Assembly: GCF_004001045.1 (NCBI RefSeq)
Contig: NZ_BIMK01000028.1
Location: 49,110 to 113,109 of the forward strand
DNA length: 64,000 nt
Reading direction: 5' to 3'
Origin: Paenibacillus chibensis
Lineage (GTDB): Bacteria > Bacillota > Bacilli > Paenibacillales > Paenibacillaceae
Under the pieces are notes generated by a model. It saw only the letters and a list, made by a program, of their open reading frames with translations. It was not told the DNA's origin and did not search any database. The position numbers were made by a program, and so were the translations under genes. Each line of letters begins with the position of its first letter. Position 1 is the stretch's first letter. Below, piece after piece: positions 26,073 through 34,034 of this stretch.

Positions 26073-28037
26073 ATGGAAAATGTACAAAAAATCACGGCTA
26101 AAATGAAGGGGATTGCGGCAGCCGGCAGCATCAAGACGCCGAATCCTCACCGGAAGAGACGGATCGATTTCCGCGGCATGCTGCGAAATCAGGAGATGCA
26201 GGCTGCCGCTCTCAGCGGGGTGCTCATGCTTGGCGGCTGGGCTGCAAGCTATGCTTCAATCACGGTTTCGGTCATATTATATATTCTCTCTTATGCGGCA
26301 GGTGGCTGGCTTAAGGCCAAGGAAGGCATGGAAACCCTGATCAAGGAGCGCGAGCTGGATGTCAATCTGCTGATGATCGCAGCAGCGCTGGGGGCTGCCA
26401 GCATTGGCTACTGGAATGAAGGAGCTATGCTGATCTTTATCTTCGCCCTGAGCGGTGCGCTTGAAAGCTACACGATGGAACGGAGTAAAAAGGATATCTC
26501 CGCGCTCATGGCGCTGAAGCCCGAGCTCGCGCTTCGGATCGAGGATGGCCAGATGTCGCTGGTATCCATTGACGAGTTGAAGGTACGTGACCTGATTCTG
26601 GTTAAACCCGGAGAGCTTATTCCGTCTGACGGGATCATTCAAAAAGGATATTCGGCCGTAAACCAGTCGTCCATTACCGGCGAGTCGGTGCCCGTGGATA
26701 AGTCGCAGGGCGATGAGGTTTTTGCCGGTACGCTAAACGGCGAAGGCGTGCTGTATATCGAAGTGACGCAAACATCGGATGAAACGGTATTTGCTAAAAT
26801 CATTCGTTTGGTGGAAGAGGCGGAATCAGAAGTTCCGCAGTCGGAGCGGTTTATGAAGCGGTTTGAGGCGATTTATGCCCGGATCGTGGTTGCCGTGACC
26901 CTGGTCATCATCTTTGCGGTTCCGTTTATCCTGGGCTGGACCTTTGGGGCTTCTTTCTATAAAGCGATGGTCTTCCTGGTCGTGGCCTCGCCGTGCGCGC
27001 TCGTTGCCTCCATTATGCCTGCGCTGCTGTCGGCGATCTCGAACCGGGCCCGCCGCGGTATCCTGTTTAAAGGCGGAGCCCATATGGAAAATATGGCGCT
27101 GACCTCGGTTGTAGCCTTCGACAAAACCGGTACCCTTACTGCAGGCGAGCCGCAGGTGACGGATCTCATCGCTGCGGATGGTTACGACCGTTACGATCTG
27201 CTTGCGATCATCGCCTCCGTCGAGCACCTGTCGGAGCATCCGCTGGCCAAGGCAATCGTCCGAAAAGCGTTGGATGAGGGGCTGCAGCTGCTGCCTGCAG
27301 AAGACGTGACCTCCGTGACCGGTTGGGGAATGGAAGGGGTTGTCCAGGCGAAGCGCTGGCGCATCGGCAAGACCGATATGCTGGACCGGATGGAAGACTT
27401 GGAGACGTCCGCTTATTGGAAACAGCAGCGCAGCCTCCTGGGAGCAGAAGGGAAAACCGTGTCCGTGATTTTAGAAGGGGAGCGGGTAGCCGGGCTCGTG
27501 GCTTTGCAGGATGTCGTCCGTCCCCAAGCTGCGGCAGCTGTGCGGAAGCTGCAATCGATCGGGGTGAAGGTCGCGATGCTGACCGGTGACCGCAGCGAAA
27601 CGGCGCAGGTTATCGGTAAACAGATCGGCGTCGATCTGATCTATTCCGATCTGCTTCCCGAAGAAAAAGTGCTGTACGTGAAAAAACTGCGCGAGGAGCA
27701 TGGTCATGTGGTTATGGTAGGCGATGGCGTGAACGACGCGCCTGCGCTTGCCACAGCGACCGTCGGCATGGGAATGGGCATGAGCGGCAGCGGTACGGCG
27801 CTGGAAGTGGCCGATGTCGTTCTGATGAACGATAATATCGAGGAAATTGCCGGTACGATCCAGCTTGCCCGCCGTGCCCGCCGCATCGTCAAGCAGAACA
27901 TGGTGTTTGCCATCACCGTAATCGTATTGCTGATGACCAGCAACTTCCTGACGGGGATCGCCCTGCCGTTTGGGGTCGTAGGCCATGAAGGAAGCACCAT
28001 CCTGGTTATTCTGAACGCGCTGCGTTTATTAAGATAA
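26073..28037 (+). CDS. P1B-type heavy-metal translocating ATPase (PfeT/ZosA-like)
   Basis: 654 residues from the ATG at 26073 (GGGGAAGGTG upstream). Actuator motif TGES, metal site SPC at 306-308, phosphorylated Asp350 in DKTGTLTAG, the HP pair in SEHPLAKA, hinge GDGVNDAPA, and a final helix HEGSTILVILNALRLL. No N-terminal CxxC metal-binding domain. SPC with HEGST places it near the P1B-4 group, which includes the Fe(II) exporter PfeT of B. subtilis (PerR regulated) and FrvA of Listeria. Fur-type boxes in its leader support iron; zinc or cobalt remain possible. Confidence 0.9.
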   Translation: MENVQKITAKMKGIAAAGSIKTPNPHRKRRIDFRGMLRNQEMQAAALSGVLMLGGWAASYASITVSVILYILSYAAGGWLKAKEGMETLIKERELDVNLLMIAAALGAASIGYWNEGAMLIFIFALSGALESYTMERSKKDISALMALKPELALRIEDGQMSLVSIDELKVRDLILVKPGELIPSDGIIQKGYSAVNQSSITGESVPVDKSQGDEVFAGTLNGEGVLYIEVTQTSDETVFAKIIRLVEEAESEVPQSERFMKRFEAIYARIVVAVTLVIIFAVPFILGWTFGASFYKAMVFLVVASPCALVASIMPALLSAISNRARRGILFKGGAHMENMALTSVVAFDKTGTLTAGEPQVTDLIAADGYDRYDLLAIIASVEHLSEHPLAKAIVRKALDEGLQLLPAEDVTSVTGWGMEGVVQAKRWRIGKTDMLDRMEDLETSAYWKQQRSLLGAEGKTVSVILEGERVAGLVALQDVVRPQAAAAVRKLQSIGVKVAMLTGDRSETAQVIGKQIGVDLIYSDLLPEEKVLYVKKLREEHGHVVMVGDGVNDAPALATATVGMGMGMSGSGTALEVADVVLMNDNIEEIAGTIQLARRARRIVKQNMVFAITVIVLLMTSNFLTGIALPFGVVGHEGSTILVILNALRLLR

Positions 28038-28065
28038 GCTTACACGGACTTGGCGAACTGAAATT

Positions 28066-28105
28066 GAGGAGCTTGCGGGTACACCCCGTAGGCTCCTTTT
28101 TCTTA
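28066..28105 (+). terminator. Terminator after the metal ATPase
   Basis: GAGGAGC...GGCTCCT stem with inner GCGGG/CCCCGT pairing, followed by TTTTTCTT. Confidence 0.75.
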
Positions 28106-28211
28106 TGCATCGGGCGGCTGGGGAAGTGGCTTCAAGCAGCTGCCTAGGATACCCCTATCTGTATAAATTTAATTGTTAACAATCGACTTGATCCCATGTA
28201 TACTTGTTCTA

Positions 28212-28248
28212 TTGACATAAGCGTCTGTTTATATGATAATAATTATCA
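28212..28248 (+). promoter_or_regulatory. trxB promoter with a perfect Fur box over the -10
   Basis: -35 TTGACA (28212-28217), 17-base spacer, -10 GATAAT (28235-28240). The 15-mer TGATAATAATTATCA at 28234-28248 is an exact 7-1-7 Fur box and covers the -10, so binding would block RNA polymerase. PerR and Zur boxes have related but different ends, so Fur fits best. Confidence 0.8.
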
Positions 28249-28337
28249 GATAATAATAATTTCAATATAGTGAACCTGGTTATGTCCGGCTTTATGCGGG
28301 CTACTTTCTGGGCACTGGGAGCTTGGAGGGAAATCTT

Positions 28338-29279
28338 ATGTATAAATCCGTAATCATCGGTACAGGACCTGCGGGCTTGACGGCTGCCATCTATTTGGCG
28401 CGCGCCAACCTGAACCCGCTTATTATTGAAGGACCCCAGCCTGGGGGACAGCTGACCACCACGACAGAGGTGGAGAACTTCCCGGGATTCCCTGAAGGCA
28501 TTATGGGACCCGAACTGATGGACAACATGCGCAAGCAGGCAGAACGCTTCGGCGCCGAATTCCGTACGGGTTGGGTAAACCAAGTGGAACTGAACGGCCG
28601 TCCTTTCAAGCTTGATGTGGAGGGCATGGGTCAGATTGAAACGGAAACCCTGATCATTTCGACGGGAGCCACAGCCAAATACCTTGGTATTCCGGGCGAG
28701 CAGGATAACGTCGGACGCGGCGTCAGCACCTGCGCAACCTGCGACGGCTTCTTCTTCCGCGGCAAAGAGATCATTGTGATCGGCGGCGGAGATTCGGCTC
28801 TGGAGGAAGCAAGCTTCCTGACCCGTTTCGCATCGAAAGTGACATTGGTTCACCGCCGTACCGAGCTGCGCGGCTCGAAAATCATGCAGGATCGCGTTCG
28901 CAGCAATGATAAAGTCGAATGGGCGCTGAACCGCACACCGGTTGAGGTTGTCGCTGACGACCGTGGCGTGAAAGGCTTGAAAGTGCTGAATAATGAGACG
29001 GGCGAAGAAGAATTGATTGAAGCGAGCGGCGTATTCGTAGCTATCGGTCATCATCCGAACACAGGCTTCCTGGGCGGACAGATTACAACCGATGCGAATG
29101 GTTATATCGTCGTGCAGCCGGGAACTTCCGAAACGAATATTCCGGGCGTCTTCGCTTGCGGTGACGTGCAGGATACCCGCTACAGACAGGCCATTACAGC
29201 GGCTGGCAGCGGATGTATGGCGGCGATGGACTGCGAGAAGTACATCGAAAGCCTGGAGCATCACGCAGCTGTTCTTTAA
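28338..29279 (+). CDS. trxB: Thioredoxin-disulfide reductase
   Basis: 313 residues from the ATG at 28338 (GGAGGG 7 bases upstream). FAD-binding GTGPAG at the start, redox-active Cys132 and Cys135 in STCATCDG, NADPH-binding GGGDSALEEA, and the FAD-binding end GVFACGDVQDTRYRQ. It reduces thioredoxins with NADPH. The glutaredoxin-like gene follows 43 bases later and is probably co-transcribed. The perfect Fur box over the promoter implies raised expression under iron limitation. Confidence 0.95.
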   Translation: MYKSVIIGTGPAGLTAAIYLARANLNPLIIEGPQPGGQLTTTTEVENFPGFPEGIMGPELMDNMRKQAERFGAEFRTGWVNQVELNGRPFKLDVEGMGQIETETLIISTGATAKYLGIPGEQDNVGRGVSTCATCDGFFFRGKEIIVIGGGDSALEEASFLTRFASKVTLVHRRTELRGSKIMQDRVRSNDKVEWALNRTPVEVVADDRGVKGLKVLNNETGEEELIEASGVFVAIGHHPNTGFLGGQITTDANGYIVVQPGTSETNIPGVFACGDVQDTRYRQAITAAGSGCMAAMDCEKYIESLEHHAAVL

Positions 29280-29322
29280 TCATATAAATGATTCACATAT
29301 TTAACAATGAGGTGAACCACAC

Positions 29323-29559
29323 ATGGAAAAAGTGATCGTATATACAAGCACCAATTGTCCGCACTGCCGTCAGGTGAAAGGTTACCTGGCCGACAAGGGC
29401 GTCGAATACGAAGAGCGCAACATCGAGCAAAGCGATGAGTTCGCGCAGCAGGTATGGGATATGGGGATGCGCGCGGTACCGGTTACCGTGATCGGCGAGC
29501 ACCGTATTCTGGGCATGAACAAACTGCAGTTCGAGAAATATTTGGGCGAACAGGCATAA
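29323..29559 (+). CDS. Glutaredoxin-family protein (NrdH/redoxin-like)
   Basis: 78 residues, one compact glutaredoxin fold. Active site CPHC (Cys12, Cys15), cis-Pro in AVPVTVIGEHRILG. The absence of glutathione-contact features and the location next to trxB suggest it is reduced by TrxB, as for NrdH-type redoxins. Strong terminator directly after, so trxB-grx is a two-gene operon. Confidence 0.9.
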   Translation: MEKVIVYTSTNCPHCRQVKGYLADKGVEYEERNIEQSDEFAQQVWDMGMRAVPVTVIGEHRILGMNKLQFEKYLGEQA

Positions 29560-29619
29560 GCCTTCATTTCATGAAGGCTAACATAGATCGTTAACAAGCC
29601 GGGTACTCAGGGACCGGAG

Positions 29620-29664
29620 GAACAAGAAAAGGCAGCGTCCGGCGGACACTGCCTTTTCTTGTTC
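29620..29664. terminator. Long bidirectional terminator after trxB-grx
   Basis: About 21-bp stem from GAACAAGAAAAGGCAG to CTGCCTTTTCTTGTTC with one mismatch and a three-base loop. A-rich on one side and T-rich on the other, so it can end both converging transcripts. Confidence 0.88.
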
Positions 29665-29696
29665 GATGATTATAAGGAAGTCGCTCGGACGGCGCA

Positions 29697-29903
29697 CTAA
29701 TCAAAAAAGAATTTCATAATGACCTGGAATACCAGGTAAACCGCTACGCCGGCGACGATCAGCAGCAGCCCTGCCTTTTTCTTGCCCTGAAAAAAACGCA
29801 GGATCGCCAGGCTGACGAGCGGGGCGATGACAATCAAAAATAACAGCACGGTAATGAACATTTCTGCCGATATATTACTTGTATCCACGTAAGTCACGGA
29901 CAT
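29697..29903 (-). CDS. Small two-helix membrane protein, unknown function
   Basis: 68 residues from MSVTYVDTSN; a GTG two codons later has better spacing to GGAG and is the alternative start. Two transmembrane segments (FITVLLFLIVIAPLVSLAIL and AGLLLIVAGVAVYLVFQVIM) joined by a basic loop QGKKK. An open frame extends further upstream without a ribosome site. No family recognised. Confidence 0.6.
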   Translation of the reverse strand: MSVTYVDTSNISAEMFITVLLFLIVIAPLVSLAILRFFQGKKKAGLLLIVAGVAVYLVFQVIMKFFFD

Positions 29904-30108
29904 TCGCTCCAATTCATAGGTATGGAAATGACTAAAATCATATGCAACATACCTATTATACCGAAATCGGATCGGAATTTCCGTAAAAATGATGAAAAAA
30001 TGTTTCGATTTTACGTCCAAGTAAACGATGATTTTTCGAGAATCCGGGAAGGGAAACCGAAGCAGACTTGCGAATTAATCTAGTAGACAGATAGGGGGGC
30101 CTGCAATC

Positions 30109-30750
30109 ATGAAACTGACAAACGAGCTGATGGATTCAAGGCTGGTTGCCATCGTAAGAGGGATTACGCGGAGCGAGGCCAAGGCCGCAGGGGCTGGTCT
30201 TGCAGCCGGCGGCGTCAGGCTGATGGAAGTGACGATGAATACAGCGGGTGCGCTGGATATCATCCAGGATTGGCGCTCGGCCTATGATGGACAGGCCTAC
30301 GTGGGCGCGGGGACGGTGTTGAACGTCAAGATGGCCAGAGAGGCCGCCGCAGCCGGTGCCCAGTTTATTATTTCTCCGAACGTCGATGTAAACGTGATTG
30401 CTTTTGCATTGGAGCAAGGCATTGATATATGGCCTGGAGCGATGACGCCCACCGAAATCGTGTCGGCTTTTTATGCCGGGGCGGAGGTCGTCAAGCTGTT
30501 TCCGATGGCAAGCCTCGGGCTGGGATATTTGCGGGAAATCAGGGGGCCGCTGAATCATATTCCGCTGATCGCCACGGGCGGCGTTACCCTTGGGAATATT
30601 GCCGATTATTTTGAAGCCGGGGCCAGTGCGGTCGGCATTGGCAGCTCGCTGCTGCCGAAGGAAGATCTGGCCATTGGAAATATCGAAGGCATTGCCGAAT
30701 GTGCGGCCCGGTTCGTGCAGGCGGCCGCAAGACCGCATCTTTTGGGCTGA
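30109..30750 (+). CDS. eda: KHG/KDPG aldolase (bifunctional 2-keto-4-hydroxyglutarate/KDPG aldolase)
   Basis: 213 residues, the standard length. Catalytic Glu40 in RLMEVTMNT and Schiff-base Lys129 in VVKLFPMASLG; GAGTVLN and ATGGVTLGNI phosphate-binding loops are also present. It cleaves 2-keto-3-deoxy-6-phosphogluconate to pyruvate and glyceraldehyde-3-phosphate in hexuronate or gluconate breakdown. A strong GATAGGGGGG site precedes the ATG. It stands alone without the KDG kinase or uronate isomerase genes that often accompany it. Confidence 0.92.
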   Translation: MKLTNELMDSRLVAIVRGITRSEAKAAGAGLAAGGVRLMEVTMNTAGALDIIQDWRSAYDGQAYVGAGTVLNVKMAREAAAAGAQFIISPNVDVNVIAFALEQGIDIWPGAMTPTEIVSAFYAGAEVVKLFPMASLGLGYLREIRGPLNHIPLIATGGVTLGNIADYFEAGASAVGIGSSLLPKEDLAIGNIEGIAECAARFVQAAARPHLLG

Positions 30751-30872
30751 ATTTACGTATAAAGTCATATATGTCCTCGCGCAGGAATAGAGTCATTTGG
30801 AAGGGCTAAAAAAGCGGCTGAGTGATTTTGCGAACAGACATTGCCTTAAATGTAGAGAAGGGAGGGGCCTGT

Positions 30873-32015
30873 ATGAGGTGGAAGCGCAAATCGGTAGCCA
30901 AGCTCTTATTAACCGGTACGCTCATCGCAGCGGTGTTGCCCCCTGGCATTGATTGGGAAATGGTGTATGCTTCCGCGACGTCCAGCGCCAACGTGGTCCG
31001 GTCCGACCAAGAGCTTCAGAAAACGCTGCTGAATGCCATGAATCAGCGTTTGAGCCAGGTTCAGTTTGTGTATCAGGGTAAGACCAATCAGCTGAAGGGA
31101 CAGTTGAAAAACGCTTTGGAGCAGGCGCTGGAAAGCGACCCCTACATGAACTACACCATAGAGAGCTATGGATATTCCTACAGCGGCAGCTCAAAATCCG
31201 CAAACGTGAGCGTCCAGCTGAGCTACCGGGAAACGGCGGAGCAGACGGCTTACGTTGCAAAGCGCGTGCAGGGCATTCTTGGCAGCATTATCAAGCCGGG
31301 AATGAATGATCATGAGAAAATCAAGGCCATTCACGACTGGATCGTTCTCCATTTGAGATATGACGAAACGCTACGGAAATACACGGCATATGACGGTCTG
31401 AGCTCAGGCAGTACGGTATGCCAGGGATATTCCCTTTTAACGTATAAGATGCTGAAGGAAGCCGGGATTACGAACCGGATTGTGGAAGGGACGGCTGCCC
31501 CGCGCGACACGGGCGTCAGCCAGCTCCACGCATGGAATTTGGTGCTGCTGGACGGCAAGTGGTACCATCTCGACACCACCTGGGACGACCCTGCCCCGGA
31601 TAAACCGGGAGAGATCGGGATCGGTTACTATCTTCGCACGGACGCGCAGATGCGGAAGGATCATAGCTGGACGAAAAGCTATCCCGCAGCCAACACCCCT
31701 TACAGGGAGACGCTGTCTCAATTAATCAGCCGGAACGACAGCCACAAGGCATACTATCAGAAACTGGAACGGGAACTCGAATACCAGCTGTATGATCCTG
31801 CCGAAATCGTGAGCACAAGCTCCGCGCTGCGCACGAAAGTGCGAGCGGTCATTAAGCAGGGAGGGAATTCCTTGCTGCTGCGCTATCACGGCAGCCATGA
31901 AGACTTGATGGATGACCTGCAGGATTTGTACCGGCTTGGTGTCCGCTCCGTTTCTTATGTGGAAAGCGATTTGGACGAGACGAATGATCTCAGGGTGTAT
32001 GTGACCTGGAAATAA
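30873..32015 (+). CDS. Secreted transglutaminase-like domain protein
   Basis: 380 residues from the ATG at 30873 (GGGAGG upstream). N-terminal signal or anchor (KRKSVAKLLLTGTLIAAVLPP). The transglutaminase-like core holds the Cys in GSTVCQGYS, His in LHAWNLVLL and Asp in DTTWDDPAPD, the full catalytic triad. Such proteins are extracytoplasmic proteases or cross-linking enzymes in Bacillota; the substrate is unknown. The region after about 280 is not a recognised domain. Single gene ended by a strong terminator. Confidence 0.87.
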   Translation: MRWKRKSVAKLLLTGTLIAAVLPPGIDWEMVYASATSSANVVRSDQELQKTLLNAMNQRLSQVQFVYQGKTNQLKGQLKNALEQALESDPYMNYTIESYGYSYSGSSKSANVSVQLSYRETAEQTAYVAKRVQGILGSIIKPGMNDHEKIKAIHDWIVLHLRYDETLRKYTAYDGLSSGSTVCQGYSLLTYKMLKEAGITNRIVEGTAAPRDTGVSQLHAWNLVLLDGKWYHLDTTWDDPAPDKPGEIGIGYYLRTDAQMRKDHSWTKSYPAANTPYRETLSQLISRNDSHKAYYQKLERELEYQLYDPAEIVSTSSALRTKVRAVIKQGGNSLLLRYHGSHEDLMDDLQDLYRLGVRSVSYVESDLDETNDLRVYVTWK

Positions 32016-32023
32016 ACAAAAAG

Positions 32024-32070
32024 AGAGGTACCCTTCCGGCTGCGAAAGCAGGGGAGGGTACCTCTTTTTT
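32024..32070 (+). terminator. Terminator after the transglutaminase-like gene
   Basis: AGAGGTACCCTTCC / GGAGGGTACCTCT stem with a GCGAAAGC loop, followed by six T. Confidence 0.93.
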
Positions 32071-32137
32071 AGATATCGGAATGAATAATGAAGAAGCGGG
32101 GCCAGCCTGATATCGTAACAAAAACAACATCATATCA

Positions 32138-33601
32138 TTACCGGTTGTGCCGTTCATGCGTAGATAAGTCGCATTGCTGAAGCGGAATCAGCTTGCTGCC
32201 CTTGATCCATTTATATCCGATCCAAATGAAGAGGAACAGCGGAACGCTCACATAAGATACGAGAATGCCGTACCAGTCGATGCTGGAGCCGGTGAAGGCT
32301 CCGGTATTTTGTCCCGCGATGGCGACGATACACAAAATAAAAGCAAAGATCGGTCCAACCGGGAACCATTTCGCCCGGTACGGGAGCTCGTCAAGCGAAT
32401 GTCCTTGGGCGACAAAGGCGCGGCGGAACCGGTAATGGCAAACCGCGATGCCCAGCCAGTTGATGAATCCGCACATGCCCGAGGCATTCAGCAGCCAGTT
32501 GTACACGACGCCGTCTCCGAAGAGGGAGGCAAGGAAAGCCAGCATGCCGACCAGCGTCGTGATGATCAAAGCGTTCACCGGCACGCCGCGGCTGTTCAGC
32601 TTGCCGAGCATCCTCGGCGCGAGCCCGTCCTTGGCCATCGCGTACAGCACGCGGGTCGAGGAATACATGCCGGAGTTGCCGGCCGACAGCACGGAGCTTA
32701 GAATGACCGCATTCATGACGGAAGCGGCGAAAGCAAGGCCCGCCTTTTCGAACACGAGCGTAAACGGGCTGACGCCAATGTTATTTAAATCCGTTTTCAA
32801 CAGATTCGGATTGGTATAAGGAATCAGAAAGCCGATGACCACGATCGCAAAAATGTAAAAGATCAGAATCCGCCAAAACACCTGCCGGATGGCACGAGGC
32901 ACGTTCTGCCGAGGATTCTCGCTTTCGCCTGCGGCCACGCCGATCAGCTCGGTTCCCTGGAATGAGAAGCCGGCTGCCATAAATACGCCGATGAAGGCGA
33001 AGAAACCGCCATGGAAGGAGCTGCCTCCCAGGTTAAAGTTGCTGAACCCGACGGGCTTGCCGCCCAAAATGCCAAAGATCATCAGGACGCCGAGCACGAG
33101 GAAGACAATAACCGTTACGATTTTGATGATGGCAAACCAGTATTCCGATTCCCCGTATCCTTTGGCGGAGAGAATGTTCAGCGCGAACATCAGGGCCAGG
33201 AACAGGAAGCTCCATAGCAGCGATGGCGAATCCGGCAGCCAGTATTTTATAATGACGGTAGCGGCGGACAGCTCGGCCGCGATCGTCACCGCCCAGTTGT
33301 ACCAGAAGTTCCAGCCGACGGCAAAACCGAAGGCCGGGCTTACGAATCGGCTGCCATAAGTGCTGAAGGAGCCCGAGTCCGGCATGTAGGTTGCCATCTC
33401 ACCAAGGCTTGTCATCAAGAAATATACCATCAGCCCGATAGCGGCATAGGCCAAAATGGCTCCGCCGGGACCTGATGAAGATATCGCGCTCCCGCTGGCG
33501 AGGAAAAGCCCGGTTCCGATGGAGCCCCCGAGGGCGATCATCGTCATATGACGGGCTTTCAGGCTCTGCCGCAGCGAGTTCGCGGGTGTTTTGTTGCTCA
33601 T
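32138..33601 (-). CDS. lysP: Lysine-specific permease (APC family)
   Basis: 487 residues, twelve transmembrane helices. Very close by eye to E. coli LysP along its whole length: SLKARHMTMIALGGSIGTGLF, GLMVYFLMTSLGEMA, GFSFQGTELIGVAAGES, SPFTLVFEKAG, SAGNSGMYSSTRVLYAMAKDG, HYRFRRAFVAQGHSLDELPYRA. It imports lysine with protons. A lysine riboswitch lies in its leader, which independently supports the substrate. The ATG follows GAAGGGAAG at a rather long spacing, within a hairpin that could hide it. Confidence 0.93.
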   Translation of the reverse strand: MSNKTPANSLRQSLKARHMTMIALGGSIGTGLFLASGSAISSSGPGGAILAYAAIGLMVYFLMTSLGEMATYMPDSGSFSTYGSRFVSPAFGFAVGWNFWYNWAVTIAAELSAATVIIKYWLPDSPSLLWSFLFLALMFALNILSAKGYGESEYWFAIIKIVTVIVFLVLGVLMIFGILGGKPVGFSNFNLGGSSFHGGFFAFIGVFMAAGFSFQGTELIGVAAGESENPRQNVPRAIRQVFWRILIFYIFAIVVIGFLIPYTNPNLLKTDLNNIGVSPFTLVFEKAGLAFAASVMNAVILSSVLSAGNSGMYSSTRVLYAMAKDGLAPRMLGKLNSRGVPVNALIITTLVGMLAFLASLFGDGVVYNWLLNASGMCGFINWLGIAVCHYRFRRAFVAQGHSLDELPYRAKWFPVGPIFAFILCIVAIAGQNTGAFTGSSIDWYGILVSYVSVPLFLFIWIGYKWIKGSKLIPLQQCDLSTHERHNR

Positions 33602-33613
33602 TACATTAAACTT

Positions 33614-33654
33614 CCCTTCTGAATGATTTCAAATGATCGCATATCATGGAAGGG
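33614..33654 (-). promoter_or_regulatory. Hairpin that could hide the lysP ribosome site
   Basis: On the transcribed strand CCCTTCC-ATGAT pairs with ATCAT...GAAGGG, the only candidate ribosome site of lysP. It may restrict translation; any link to the riboswitch is inferred. Confidence 0.4.
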
Positions 33655-33665
33655 GATTACCAGCT

Positions 33666-33703
33666 AGAAGGCCCGCAGGTATGGAGTTACCTGCGGGCCT
33701 TCT
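33666..33703 (-). terminator. Strong GC hairpin between riboswitch and lysP
   Basis: Perfect 16-bp arms starting AGAAGGCCCGCAGGTA with a six-base loop. It lies where the expression-platform terminator of a lysine riboswitch is expected, but the following bases (AGCTGG) are not T-rich. Confidence 0.65.
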
Positions 33704-33737
33704 TATAAACCTCCGGTTTCCGCATCCGTGCATCCAT

Positions 33738-33934
33738 GAAAGATAGCTCAACACGGCAGGGAAGCATGATGCTCCCCTGACCGCGACAGTTCTGTCCCTT
33801 TCGGGTACAGCCCCAGCAGGCGCATCTTAAGGGCTGATGCACCCACTTCGGCGAAAACGCCCTTCCCTGCAAGTCATCGGCGGCTCTTACGCCTCTTTGC
33901 AGCTACTCATCGCTTTCGCAACCTCTACCTCACC
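33738..33934 (-). promoter_or_regulatory. Lysine riboswitch (L box) of lysP
   Basis: Reading the minus strand, the aptamer begins AGGTAGAGGTTGCGA, continues with GAGTAG, the arm CTGCAA...TTGCAG, AGGGCG, CGCCGAAG and the AACTGTC region, and closes with GAGCTATCT, which pairs with the start (AGGTAG/CTATCT). These are the conserved L-box elements in order, over about 190 bases. Lysine binding should reduce lysP expression. Confidence 0.92.
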
Positions 33935-34034
33935 TTTGCAGGATGAGGTTATCTTAGGTATTCAATTCGTTTCTATATCGTAAAGCAATGTCTCACGCCT
34001 GACAATAGATAAATATGGAAGCGGCGAGCGGCCT

